A DNA stretch of 64,000 nt from positions 12,352,708-12,416,707 of the forward strand of contig OY829329.1 in NCBI GenBank assembly GCA_963691655.1, read 5' to 3'. This DNA comes from Toxonevra muliebris (lineage: Eukaryota; Arthropoda; Insecta; Diptera; Pallopteridae). The position numbers and the translations under genes are program-made. Position 1 is the stretch's first letter. Each line of letters starts with the position of its first letter. The notes below the pieces were generated by a model. It was not told the origin of the DNA, did not search any database, and saw only the letters and a list, made by a program, of their open reading frames with translations. Positions 1 to 10,879 of the stretch are shown here, in pieces.

Positions 1-336
1 ACTCAACCAACTGGGTCTTCTCATCATAGCTTCATTTGCTATTTGTTTTTTTTTTGTTGACCTTTCATAAAGAGAAAAAAAAAACAAATATATGCAGAGA
101 TATGATATTTGGTGCCATGATTGTGAGAAGTCTAAGTAACCATGATTTCTGCACAAAAGTGATCCAGCAAGCCCTATTAAAATTTGGCCGTTAAAGGGTT
201 AATTCAATATTGAGCTCAGTACAATATAAAGATTTTATAATGAGAAACTGGAATATATAAAAAAATCTTAAGACATTGCAGAGCATTTACCCAAAAAGGT
301 AGGAAATGTCTTGGTGAATTAGCGGATTCGGTGATT

Positions 337-370
337 GGGGGGGGGGGGGAGGGGGGAAGAGAGGAGGGGT
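337..370 (+). repeat. G-rich run
   Basis: Thirteen G in a row, then A, six G, a short purine spacer and further GG and GGGG tracts. The run could form a G-quadruplex on the + strand. The flanks are ordinary AT-rich DNA, and 1-336 holds nothing else I recognise. Confidence 0.8.
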
Positions 371-717
371 TTATTTTCCCCCCTCAAACTTTTCAATTTT
401 TATTTATTAGTCCAGTCATTATAAAGATTTTCATCATAAAAATTCTGATGTGAGATTTTTTTTTTAGTAATTGTTAGTGGGGATATGATAGATTCAAAAC
501 CCACAAAAATCCGTTCTGGGGTTGCAGAACTCATTTTTCACTCTTTGATGAAAAAAGCCTTGTTTTACTAATAACTGGTTAACCGTTGGAGTTATCAAAA
601 AATTACCTACCAAAAAAAAAAAGCTTGAGTGATTTCCAAAAAAAAAATTTTATTTGTTTATTGTATTTGATGTTGTATTTGATGTTGATATTTTTCGTCC
701 CCTACCGCCTGATGCCT

Positions 718-894
718 CTACTCTAAGCACTCGTAAACGAGCATGCTCCGAGTATTGGCATCCTGCGTCAACGCGAGCATATCCTTATAGACCAGGTGGC
801 TAATCTCAGATTCATCAGCGTATCGATGACCCAAGATTGCCAATCTTCTGCTCGCCAATGCTGGGCATTGGCACAGTAAGTGCGCCGCCGTTTC
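718..894 (-). pseudogene. LINE ORF2 C-terminal relic
   Basis: Reading the minus strand gives 58 sense codons ending in TAG. It begins ETAAHLLCQCPALASRRL, which is the tail of the cysteine/histidine knuckle found after the RNase H domain at the C-terminus of many insect non-LTR retrotransposon ORF2 proteins (C-x2-C...H-x4-C), then the usual arginine-rich stretch. Everything upstream (reverse transcriptase, RNase H and the first cysteine pair) is missing. It is a 5'-truncated copy, typical of target-primed insertion. It lies within the inverted-repeat block 409-2118. The clade cannot be decided from this much. Confidence is high that it is LINE-derived. Confidence 0.75.
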
Positions 895-1218
895 CAAATA
901 ATATTGTTAACAGATATGTGAACTGAAAAAAAAAATTTTTGAGCTATACATGTATATTCAATTCCTTTGGGTCTTTTTTCTATTTTTAGGAAATAATAAA
1001 AAAATCGCGAAAAATTTGGCCAACTTCAATTTGCTGATAAAATCGTTAAATGTGATTTTTTTTATTTCTAACTTTTCAGCATTTTCAGAAGTAATGTCTT
1101 GAACTAAAAGATAGTAGATTTATAACAAATGCTGGAACCAGTTATTTTTATTAGGCCTGCAAATAGTTAAAGTAGCAACAACTAACGGGCAACTATACTA
1201 TGTTATTATGTTTATATA

Positions 1219-1849
1219 TTGGGAGTATGAATGTATAAACTCGTATTTTTTCGTAATTTGGACATATATTGTGAAAAAGTGATTACAAATTTATTCTTTA
1301 AAGTATTGTCCATCGTTAGCCACAACCTTTTTCCATCTTTCTGGTAGCATACGGATTCCGCATCGAAAGAACTCCTCATCTTTTGAGGCTATCCACGAAT
1401 CGACCCATTTTTTGAGTTCTTCGAAAGAACGGAAGTGCTGTTCAGCTAGGCCATGTGTCATCGATCGGAACAAGTGGTAATCAGAAGGAGAATACGGCGG
1501 GTGGGGTAGCACTTCCCATTTCAGCGTTTTCAAGTATGTTTTTACTTGCCTTGCAACATGCGGCCGAGCATTGTCGTGCTGAAGAATAACTTCGTTGTGT
1601 CTATTCTCATATTCTGGCCTCTTATCCTTTAATGCTCGGCTCAAACGCATCAATTGTAGTCGGAAGCGGTCGCCAGTGATCGTTTCATTCGGTTTCAACA
1701 GCTCAAATTATGAAAATTATTTGACAGATCAATTCCTATAGTATTTTTGGCGCTCTTCGAGATAGAATAGCTGTCAATGTCAAAAAAATGGCGCGTATGA
1801 TAGATATGAAGTTAGTCACAATTACGAGTTTATACATTCATACTCCCAA
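1219..1849 (-). mobile_element. mariner deletion derivative
   Basis: Terminal inverted repeats begin TTGGGAGTATGAATGTATAA at 1219 and end in the complement at 1849, with TA on both sides (1217-1218, 1850-1851), the mariner target duplication. At 631 bp it is about half the 1270-bp relative at 33714-34983, whose termini match. The internal deletion joins the 5' leader (just before the start codon) to the middle of the transposase gene. It could still be mobilised in trans because both ends look intact. Confidence 0.9.
1291..1698 (-). pseudogene. mariner transposase, C-terminal part
   Basis: An open frame of 135 codons matches the C-terminal half of a mariner (DD34D) transposase. It keeps the second catalytic aspartate in LQHDNARPH and the third in PSDYHLF, but four residues between PYSP and PSDY have been lost, so the D-D spacing is about 30 rather than 34. 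The helix-turn-helix DNA-binding half and first aspartate (GDEKW region) are absent through internal deletion. The first codon of the open frame is TTG in the middle of the protein, not a true start. Non-functional. Same subfamily as the copy at 33886-34907; mellifera-type is my reading of the motifs, not a computed placement. Confidence 0.9.
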
Positions 1850-2118
1850 TACTAAAAATTTTCCTATAGGCTCCGCACGCAAAAATTTAAATAAACAAAG
1901 ATGCGCGCGCATCCACAGTACATCCAAAGTACTTAATTTACAATTTCTGAAACATTGAATATCTCGAAAACTATGGCATATAAAAAAAAATTACTAGGAA
2001 CCTTTTTCTTTTTGTGGTTTTTGAATCTATCATACCCCCACTAACAATTACTGAAGAAAAATCTCAGATAAGAATTTTTATGAACTTTTGGTACATTTTT
2101 TACTCTACCGACTGGGCT

Positions 2119-4175
2119 ATATCGGGAAGACATATTTTCACCCACTTTATAAGGTTTGAGTATAAAAGCGATCTCTCTAAATCAATATTGGAAACCTCAA
2201 TGAGGTCATTCATTTTGATAACTGCCAAAAATTCTTTGTGAAACCAAAGCGATTGTGAGATAGAAAACTAGGAGACTTCAAGTTTTGTAATTTTATATAG
2301 ACTTTTATCGAAAATGATTTAAGTTTGTGTTCCAAAAAATTCATCTATAGACCATTTCACTATTTCAAAACACTTTTATTGCTTTAACTTTCATATCAAG
2401 ATTTGCATATTGCATGCCCAATGAAAATGGTATCCAGCTGTTGCATGACCTTAACTATTTCTCAATGTAAAGTCAGTCAACGATAAGTTACTCAAAGTTA
2501 AGCAACTGTTTCAATTTCAATTTATATATATATATATATATTTCAACTGTGCGCATGCTCAAATAATTTGATTTCCTTTAACAATTTTTGATGGTGGTGC
2601 AACCATTGAAAAAAATTTAAAAGCATTTCTTTTTCGTTGTTTTTTTTTTTTTTGCTTTATTTTTTGCAATTTTGCAATAGTATGTTTGTCTGTCATGCCA
2701 CTTAACGAAAAAACAAAAGTGTTGACATAAGACAGAAATAAATATAAACAACAGCAGCAACATTAAGCATACTAACGAAGTTCAAATGCAACAAATTTAT
2801 GAAGACGGACCAAAAAACAAGAAGGACAGACAGACAGGCAGGAAAAAAAGCTGAATATTACCACACCATCATAAATGAAGGAAAGAAATGAAAGAAAAGA
2901 GTTAACCACACACAAATGCTTAAAAAAGGCCTTCAGGGGAGGAGAGAGAAGCAACAATAACTATATCGCATCTTCTTCTTCCTTTTCTTCATCAGCCTCT
3001 CCAAATATTATCTACACACACACACATCTACATCTTCCTTTTTGGCCCGCGTAAGTACTTGAACTTTTTTTCTGTTTTATTTTTAATTTTATTTTAACTT
3101 TAATAATATTGAAAATAGGAACTTGTTGTTCATTGTTTCTGTTGGTTTATTTGTTGCCGTTGTTGGCAAAATATTACTGCAGTTTGGTTACTGTTGTTAA
3201 GCGCATATTTTTATTTTTTTGCCTTTTTTGTTTTTCTATTTTTGGAATTTTTTTTTTATGCTTTATTTTGTTTTGCAACTTTGTGCAATATTATAGCTCA
3301 ACATAAAATATATGAGAAATAAATGTTTGTTGCAATGATGATGATGATGACAATAACATCAGCAACAGCAACAACTACTAAAGACTACGACATCTGTTGT
3401 CGATTTTGTGCGCTTCCATACACTGAAGATGTCTCGGCATGCTGGTTATTTTTTTTGTTTTGTTTTTTTTTTACTTAACCGCTGTTGTTGTAGTTTATTT
3501 TGGGGATTTCTTTTTTTTTCTACATTGGGCACTTTCACTTTAAATGTCACTGATTAAACAAAAAAAAAGAAGCATTTTCTTGTGCATACTGCAAATGGAA
3601 AATTTTAATTTAAATATTTTTAACCTTTTACGTGTAATTGGACCCTCAATGCTGCACATTCTTTGAAATGTGACAATATTAAAACTAATTTTATTGTTTT
3701 GTTCGCATTAGACATAAAAATCAAGTGTGAAAAAAGTTTTTCCAATTATGAGGGTTAATTAACCTTTGCTTATAGTTGCGTTCCCCGGATATAGAGTTTG
3801 GAGAGTGAGAGACTGCAAAGAGGGTAGCATTCCTCAATACAACTTACTTTCCCATCTTCTTCACTTAAAGCTTTTATCTTTTACCTAACTTTAACCGGTC
3901 AGCTGTCATTCATTAGTCAAATGCTGTTTCAGTGCCTTCCACCTTTCTGCATGAACTTTGATTCTTTTTGAACTTCTATTTCTTTCAAAGCACTTCCACT
4001 TTTTTCTTTTATTGTAATTTAGCTAATTTGCATTTAACGTTTGTCAGCTCATACCGATATCTGAGCGTCCTTTCCTTTTGGTCTCATTCTCTTTCTCAGT
4101 TTATATCCCTTTCATAGTTCATTTTCCTTTCTTAGCAATTTGCTCTTTCTTGGCTCTAACCCTAAGAAAATTGAC
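2119..4175. other. Unique AT-rich non-coding DNA
   Basis: No gene seen. It contains a (TA)10 run near 2523-2541, T-rich tracts, a short CA repeat near 3016-3026, (GAT)n near 3336-3350 and CAGCAACAGCAACAAC near 3361. This style is common in fly introns and leaders. Open frames here are phenylalanine/leucine-rich products of poly-T and are not credible proteins. Confidence 0.6.
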
Positions 4176-4179
4176 TCCC

Positions 4180-4395
4180 TTTTTCAGAGCTGATTCGCCT
4201 TTCAGAGTTGTTCGCATTTTCTGTACTGATTCCCCTCTCAGAGTTGATCCCACTTTCTGAGCTGATTCGCCTTTTTGAGCTGATTTTCCTTTCTGAGCAG
4301 ATTCATCTTTCAAAGCCGATCGCCCTTTCTGAGTTGATTGCTCTTTCTGAGTTGATTGCCCTTTCTGAGAAAATTCTCCTTTCAAATCTAATCCT
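4180..4395. repeat. 18-bp minisatellite
   Basis: About ten imperfect copies of an 18-bp unit resembling CTTTCTGAGTTGATTGCC, best preserved at 4329-4385. Because the period is a multiple of three and stops are rare, both strands stay open: one reads as leucine/serine/glutamate/isoleucine hexapeptides, the other as lysine/glycine/serine/glutamine hexapeptides. I treat these as by-products of the repeat, not as a gene. A looser pyrimidine-rich block of similar texture recurs at about 5760-5990. Confidence 0.75.
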
Positions 4396-4454
4396 CTCTG
4401 CACATTACCCTCTTCCTATTTCAAACTCCTCTTTTCTAAACCTTTTTACTTTAA

Positions 4455-5696
4455 CCTAACGCGAAACTGAACTTGGATTCGTATTTTCTGTCCCCATTTC
4501 TTGTTTTAATTTCTCATCTTGATTTAATTTTTTGTCAAAACAACGGGTTTGAGTCACTTAAGGCCTGAACTTTTGTGGGTCACCGATGACTCTGTGGTTC
4601 TTAACCCATTTCCGCCCAGAAAAATAGTTTTTTTTTCACAAAATCGCTAAAAAGTTTAGGTCAGAGATACCGCGAAAATAGGGATAGAGTTGGTTAGCTA
4701 AAAGATTAAACTATCTTAAGCTACTAAAAGTCATCGTAAAATTCTGCCTACCTGGAGTTATCAGACTCTAAGAATCACGAATTTTCCGGGGGTAGAAAAT
4801 GTGGCAATGGAAAACAGGAATTTTAGAAAAAGGAGCAAAAATAAACTGGAACATTTAGTTTCATATCCTACCTTTACAAAGACACCAGCTTTGTATCGCT
4901 CGCATTATTTATAAGCGGGTAATAGGTTATTTACCGGCTTGGGTACATTTCTACCCATTCGGCTGTGGTGGTAAGTAATTGGGACGCTTTTTGTTAACAA
5001 GTGATTCCGTAAAATGCACTTAGGTAGTAACGTTACAAAATTTTCGGAAAAAAGTTAGCACGAAGGAATATTGGGTTGAAAAATACCCAATGAATATCTA
5101 AGCAACGCAATTGAATTTTTTTGTAATCATTTTGTATCAATTCTAGATGGTGCATGAAATTTTTTCAAAATCGTATGACTGGAACTGGTACCAGGCAGAA
5201 ATGAGTTAATGGGAATTTTTCAGTATATTTTTACTGGATATTATTTTAAAACTAGAAAAAGTATTTTCATATTAATTTTTCACTTAACCCGTTCTTCACC
5301 GTAAAAAAACTAGAAACGAAACAGTGAAACCAAATATGGATTCACCTTCCCTTACCCTCATTACATTGTAAATCTTTTTTAAAAAGTTTCCATTGTGGAC
5401 TTCAGAGTCACCAGTGACCCATAGCAAAACTTGATTTCCAAAGAAAGTAAACAAAAATTTTAAAATAAGGGAAATTATGGGAAACAATGTAAAAAACTAT
5501 TGCCAAATCGGAAAAAGGTAAAAAAAAAAAATTTATTTAATTTAGGTTTTGATGCCGTCAATTAGGTAACGATCCCCTTTTTTTATAAAAGTGCAATAAA
5601 TTTTCCTTTTAATGAATATAAATTTATTAAAATCGGTGAAATAGTTTTTTAAAGAAATTAATTTTGGGTCGCCGGTGACCAATGGTTTCGAAAGCG
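4455..5696. mobile_element. TTAA-flanked element, family 1, copy A
   Basis: Flanked by TTAA at 4451-4454 and 5697-5700. Without the 605 bp added by a second insertion (4605-5205 plus one TTAA) it is about 637 bp, close to copy B at 32669-33316 (648 bp). It is non-coding and carries three versions of a near-palindrome related to GGGTCACCGGTGACCC at about 4579, 5408 and 5668. The TTAA target and C-rich termini fit piggyBac-type MITEs, but no transposase is linked, so the superfamily is inferred. Confidence 0.7.
4605..5205. mobile_element. TTAA-flanked MITE, family 2
   Basis: 601 bp between TTAA at 4601-4604 and TTAA at 5206-5209. The termini are inverted repeats: CCCATTTCCGCCCAG on the left and the complement of CTCATTTCTGCCTGG on the right. 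It sits inside copy A of family 1, and copies B and C of that family run straight through the insertion point, which defines the boundaries independently. No coding region. Probably a piggyBac-type MITE. Confidence 0.8.
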
Positions 5697-5759
5697 TTAA
5701 ATTTGTTTAGTTCCTCTAAGTTTTTGAACACATTCGAACTTTTCGATTGCTTTGAAGTT

Positions 5760-5990
5760 TAGCCTTTTTCCTGAGTTTTCCCATTTTTGAGCTCATTTCC
5801 CATTTTTTTAAGCCTTACCCTTTGCTGGGCTCCTCCCCTTTTCTGAAGTCCTCTCCTTTTCTAAGATTCTTCTCTTTCTTGAGCATCTCTCAGTTTCTAG
5901 GCCTCCATCTTTATGATATCCTCTCTTTTTCTGGGCTTCTCTCTTTTTCTTGGCATTCCCCTTCTCCGTCTCCTCCCTAGATTGACTGAT
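5760..5990 (+). repeat. Pyrimidine-rich degenerate repeat
   Basis: Loose ~18-22 bp units built on CCTTTTCTGGGCTTCTC. The texture resembles the minisatellite at 4180-4395 but is more decayed. The remaining DNA to 6360 has no recognisable gene. Confidence 0.4.
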
Positions 5991-6364
5991 TAATTTCTAC
6001 TTTCTAGGTGTATTGTTTCTATGAATCAGTAAGCCTTTTTATATGCTAAAACTATTGTCTGGACATCACAGATCTGATGAGAAAATTATATGGTCTTTTT
6101 CACTGGCACAACCAAAACACCAGTGGGACGTTATCTTCAGCTTTTCTGCTGTTCATCATCATTATTGTTGGCACGATGGCCCTAATGAACCTTAGCCTCC
6201 CAATATGGTATATATTAGATCAGGATATTATAAAAAAAGGGCATAATGCTCCATAACTATTGCGGTCAACTGAGAATTGTTGTGGTATCCTTCGATTAAA
6301 AGGTTGGGTTTGTAGGTTTATAGCCCCCTTATGATATCATTCGCTGTAAAGAACTTGGTTATAT

Positions 6365-6535
6365 TTAAGAAGAGCTATTCGCTTTAGCGAGAGGTTGTGG
6401 GAAAGCATATGCTAAGTTTCGAAGCCGGGTCCCTGTAAAACCTTCACAGTAATACAAGAAGTGCTCTGATGTTTCCTTCACTTCGCTACATATTCGACAC
6501 ATATCGCCCTGTAGTATGCCCAGTATATAGTTTTC
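6365..6535 (-). pseudogene. LINE ORF2 C-terminal relic
   Basis: The minus strand encodes ENYILGILQGDMCRICSEVK and then ETSEHFLYYC, giving the knuckle C-x2-C-x8-H-x4-C, and ends at TAA. This spacing is identical to that of the LINE relic at 14788-15285 and is characteristic of the region after RNase H in insect non-LTR elements. Upstream sequence up to about 6600 looks related but has lost its frame. Truncated and non-functional; clade not assigned. Confidence 0.65.
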
Positions 6536-6599
6536 TGGCCTTACAATGACTTGTAAGAAACCCTATGGCAGTTCTTTTGAATAACAAATATTTTTTTTT

Positions 6600-8721
6600 T
6601 TATTGATGTGGAGACCCTAATATTATTTTTTATTAGAAATTAGACGAAATACTTTGAAAGTTATTTGGAAGCGTGTGAAAAAATATTAGCTTAGTTTCAG
6701 TGTTCTATTTGTCTATTCAGAGGAATGTGGGCATATCACCCATACAAAATGAATTTGATTGAGGGATAAATGAAAAGCTCATACATATAATAAATAAAAT
6801 AAATGCAAAGAAAGCACAAATAAAGAAAGTATTAAACATATTTAAATAGAAGACTCTCAATATGCAAGGTCATAGGGAAAATTTATAAGAACAGATAAAA
6901 ATTTTTGAAACACTATTTGGTCTTGAAGATTGCAGATGTCAGACAGAAATTAGAATGTAATTTCAAAACATAAAATGTCAAGTGTTCACTTAATGTCATG
7001 ATGTTTTAAACTTTTCAACTTTCGATTTTCTTTCTCAAAACTTCTTGAACTTTCACTTAAACTTAAATAAATAAATAGAAAATATAAATAAGAATTTTTC
7101 TTTTAATGCTTAAGTGAGTATAAACATTTGAAATGTCAAGATGAAAAATAAAACAAAAAACACACTTCAACTTGATCAAGTCTTAAGTTTAGAAGCTCAC
7201 GAAAACCTACAAGATTTCACTTTCTCACAAATGCCAAAGAAAAAAAAAAAAAACACAAGAAATTTCAAGCCCAGAACACTTTTCACCTGTTTAAAACGAA
7301 AAAAAAATACTGGATTCAATTGATTGAAAAATATTTATAATGAAATAAAATCGAAAACCAAAAACAACACAAAAAAAAAAATGAAGAAAAATGCATCAGA
7401 ATCATTAAACAAACAACAGCAGCTCAGCAATAATAAATTCAGATAACAACAACAACAACATAGCCAACAAACAATTCCCCCAAGTGGTAACACGCTTGAA
7501 TGAACTTTCCCTTTTCAACTTGATTAAGAAGAAAAAACACAAGAAGAGAGACAAATGGAGGGGGAGCAAGAAAAGTGGGAGAAGACTGCAGAAAAACCAG
7601 ATACAAATCTATAAAATTCAAGATGAAGATGACGTCGAAAAAAATAAAGTAATAAATGCGATGAGATGAGCAGAAAAAAAAACAACAACAAAAAACATCA
7701 GTAAAAATCATAAAAACCTGTTAGCTGTTTCAAGTAGTGGTCAAGAAACTGTAAAAATGCAACAAAATACAAACAAAGACAACAAAAAAATTAAAGCCAA
7801 TAAAAACAACAAAGTGCATAAATTGCGGCTTATTGTAAGCTAGGCAGAAAAAAAATAATAGGGTTTTCTTTAAAACTGATTGTAAAATGAGAAAAACAAC
7901 AACAAACCAAACATGCACAATGCAACTCTGCGGCAATTAAATATTAATGCTCCCAAAAAATGCAAATCTGCATATATTGCAGGTATTTGCGAAATTTTTG
8001 ATTTTTAGCCTAGGCTAGAAATAAACAAAAATTCAGATTTCTTCAGAATGTTGTCTAAATTAAAAGCTTCTTCACCTTGAGTCAGAGATGCAGGTCACAA
8101 AAATACACATCTATAGGTATACTTTTCCAAAATTGAAAAAAAAAAATATTTTTCAATTTCCGTTTGTTTTTCCTTTTTATTGTATTTATTTTGTATCATT
8201 TTTTTGTATTTATTCAACAACGGAAACCTTTAAACCTCAAAACATACATAATTATTTTTGTTTCTTTTTTTTTTGTTTTTTTGTTTTTGTTTTTTTTTCT
8301 TGACTGATTTGTTTCTATCAATTTGTTAACAAAATACACAATCAATGAAGTTTTTTTTTCTATTTTATTATTATGACTTTATTTTTTACCTTTTCTTCTT
8401 TCTTTACCTTACTTTTTGTTGTTGTTTATTTTAAAATCAGATACAATTATTTAGGTGATTTTATACACAAAATGAGACCTTCATTCTTTCATAATGCAAC
8501 CATCATCAATACAACCAACTCAATCCCAATCATCTACTGATTTAATTGATAGTGATTGTTTTTCATATTTTGTAATTTATTGTCTATCGATCTCTTGTCT
8601 TTCGAAGAAATGTTACCAAATAAATCATTATTGTTATGTGTATTAACACGGTCAAAATTTTCATTACAATTATCAGCAACACAAATATGAATTTGTATAC
8701 CTCTTGGTATTGTATTGTATT
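6600..8721. other. Unique AT-rich non-coding DNA
   Basis: No gene or clear mobile element. A- and T-homopolymers, (CAA)n near 7446-7460, and TTTTTG repeats at 8250-8300. Short open frames are lysine- or phenylalanine-rich homopolymer products. Confidence 0.55.
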
Positions 8722-8725
8722 TTAA

Positions 8726-9362
8726 CCCATTTTAAGCAGATCTGGTGGTATCTCAGGATCGAATTTTGAAAATTTTTGAACCACAATTTATAACTCCAAT
8801 ATATTATTTCATCACTCAAAAAAATTATGAAAATTTTGCTGAGTATTTTAAAAAGGTCTAATAATAAATGGCGTACCTTGGGAAAATGAGGTAACCAACT
8901 GTGCAACAAAGTATGCATGCTTTTGCTATTAAATAGTATAATAACATTTTTTAGAAGTAATTATAAGTTAAAAATAAAACGTAGTTTGGAAAAATGCACT
9001 TTTGCGAAATGTGTAAATTTATCCAAACATTTTTTTTCTTAAAGTTTGGTCAGGTGTAGCTCATGAAAAATCTATAGAAACCTGTTTAGTTATAAGTTGC
9101 GCATAAAGTTTGGTATTTTTTCTAATAAATTAGCCTTTACAATTGCAAAATAAATATATTTACTATTTCTTGTTAATTTCCATAAACTCCTCCTGCCTGG
9201 TCGTTTAAGCCAAGTAGGTAAAACTTAATAATTTTAAATTATGAAATGCACTTTTAAAGCTAAAACATTGAATAATGTTAAACAGGCAATATTTTTGTAA
9301 TAAGTTTTTCAACAAATTTTGAAAATAGCTATACGAAAAATCGTATAGATGTTCAAAATGGG
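8726..9362. mobile_element. TTAA-flanked MITE, family 3
   Basis: TTAA at 8722-8725 and 9363-9366 bracket 637 bp with inverted termini CCCATTTTAAGC and the complement of CCCATTTTGAAC. A diverged relative occupies about 15488-16240, sharing ordered blocks such as the AATTTTGAAAATTTT region near the left end and an ACAATTGCAAAATA-like block. Non-coding. Superfamily is inferred from the TTAA target and CCC termini (piggyBac-type). Confidence 0.75.
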
Positions 9363-9875
9363 TTAAACATTTATAGGTTTGCATGATTGGATAATTATGT
9401 ATGAGGGTCAATATTATTTATATTTATTTTTTTTTTTTTTTTTTGAATACTACTATTACCTACTATGGTATTTGAAAACTTGCCGTTAATTATTATATAT
9501 ATTTATCTGTTTTATTTATTGAGACGTGATATTTGTGAAGCTATTTTAAAAAATACTCGTAGTATTTGCATATAAAAAAATAAAAACAAATTTGAAGAAA
9601 AGAAAAGTAAGACAAAAGTCTTGAAATCTCAAGTTTACCCTAAAGAAGAATTCTCTACAAATATTTTAAATTTCTTTGTTTAAGAATTTTGTTTTATTTT
9701 AAACAATTTTACGTGCATATTCTTCAGAACAAAAAATGAAAATAAATAAATTTTTTAGCAACAAAAAAAAAAAAAAAGCAAAAATATATGACATAGATTT
9801 TATTTAAATTATTATCGATTTACAGTTCTGACTCTAAAGATAAAGCACGCACTAAACGAAAGTGTTCACTGAGTG
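9363..9875. other. Non-coding AT-rich spacer
   Basis: Contains a T-run near 9427-9444 and A-runs near 9763-9777. Nothing else recognised. Confidence 0.5.
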
Positions 9876-10871
9876 TTTTTTAGAAGTGTGGTTTTCAATC
9901 TGGTATTGCCAGATTGAAAACTTTTTTCGGAGTTGGTCTTTTTGACAGCTGTCACTTGATTTATGCTCAGTTTGGTTTGCCATTTCATAATGAATAGACT
10001 TACTCCTGAACAATGTTTGCAAATCATGCAAATGTATTACCAAAATAATGGTTCGGTTCGCGCGCTGCGTCCAATATTCGGTGGACATAGTCGCTCAGGA
10101 GAGTCGGTAATTCGAGCAACCATGGATCGGTTTCGCACCTCGTTTACTCTAGTGAATAATGCGCATCCTCAGAGACGACGTACAGTGCGCACCGAAGATG
10201 CTATTGCTGCTACGGAGCACAGTATCGAAGAAGACCCGAATGAGTCCATCCGCCATCGCACGCAACAATTGGAGCTGTGCCCCTCCACTTTATGGAAGAT
10301 TTTGCTGAAGGATCTTGGTTTGCGGTCTTACAAAATCCAACTCGTGCAAGAATTGAAGCCGAACGACCATCAAGCGCGTTGCACGTTCGATGAATCGGCC
10401 CAAAACGAGATGGCCACCGATCCCGATTTTCACAAGAAAATTTTGTTCACCGATGAAGCTCACTTTTGGTTGAATGGATACGTTAATAAGTAAAATTGTC
10501 ATATTTGGAGTAATGGTAATCCACAAGCCATTGTTAAGACGCCATTACATCCTCAAAAAGTCACTTTTTGGTGTGCTATATGGGCACAGGGAATCATTGG
10601 TCCATATTTCTTCAAAGATGAAGCCGGTCATAATGTTACAGTCAATGGGGAACGTTATAGAGTCATGATTAATGACTTTTTCGTGCCTGAATTGGAGGAT
10701 GTTGGGCCTCTCGGCTGGAATTTATTCGAGCCAGCCGCGGAGGCCACTTGCCCGAAATCCTTTTTATAAGATAATGGCAATCCCTTATCTTTATAATAAA
10801 GCTAAATTCTTGGCCATAACATTAAATTATATGCATTGTATTTTTTCTTGAAAACCACACTTCTAAAAAAA
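9876..10871 (+). mobile_element. DD41D (rosa-like) transposon, deleted
   Basis: Terminal inverted repeats share TTTTTTAGAAGTGTGGTTTT at the left and its complement at the right, ending near 10871. The internal gene matches the insect Tc1/mariner group with a DD41D catalytic triad, known from rosa. About 996 bp remain against roughly 1.3 kb for the group, because the catalytic core has been deleted. The exact target duplication could not be confirmed. Confidence 0.8.
9990..10769 (+). pseudogene. DD41D transposase, internally deleted
   Basis: ATG at 9990 starts MNRLTPEQCLQIMQMYYQNN, an N-terminal helix-turn-helix, followed by the block with IRATMDRF and later LVQELKPND, then the first catalytic aspartate in ILFTDEAHFWLNGYVNK. 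The next codon is TAA where the family has glutamine (NKQNC). The frame then continues through WCAIWAQGIIGPYFFKD and VTVNGERYR. After PELEDV about 110 codons, including the second and third catalytic aspartates, are missing, and the family tail (FIRASRGGHLPEI) follows in another frame. Dead on two counts. Relatives are at 31085-31797 and 37915-39567. Confidence 0.9.
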
Positions 10872-10879
10872 CAACCTTC

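Larger units (their letters stand above)
409..2118. repeat. Block bounded by ~115-bp inverted repeats
   Basis: An arm at about 409-525 is matched in inverted orientation by about 2000-2118. The shared core contains GTTAGTGGGG, then ATGATAGATTCAAAA, then a CCACAAAAA tract, with moderate divergence elsewhere. The block encloses a LINE relic (718-894) and a mariner derivative (1219-1849). It looks like an old inverted-repeat element or foldback that later took insertions. No coding capacity of its own was seen, and superfamily is unknown. Confidence 0.5.

Noticed and set aside
4119..4459. Overlapping open frames on both strands with hexapeptide repeats
   Set aside because: They follow from an 18-bp minisatellite with few stops; no start context, domain or conservation evidence.
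7439..8303. Several phenylalanine- or lysine-rich open frames
   Set aside because: Products of T- or A-rich low-complexity DNA; no motif or plausible gene structure.
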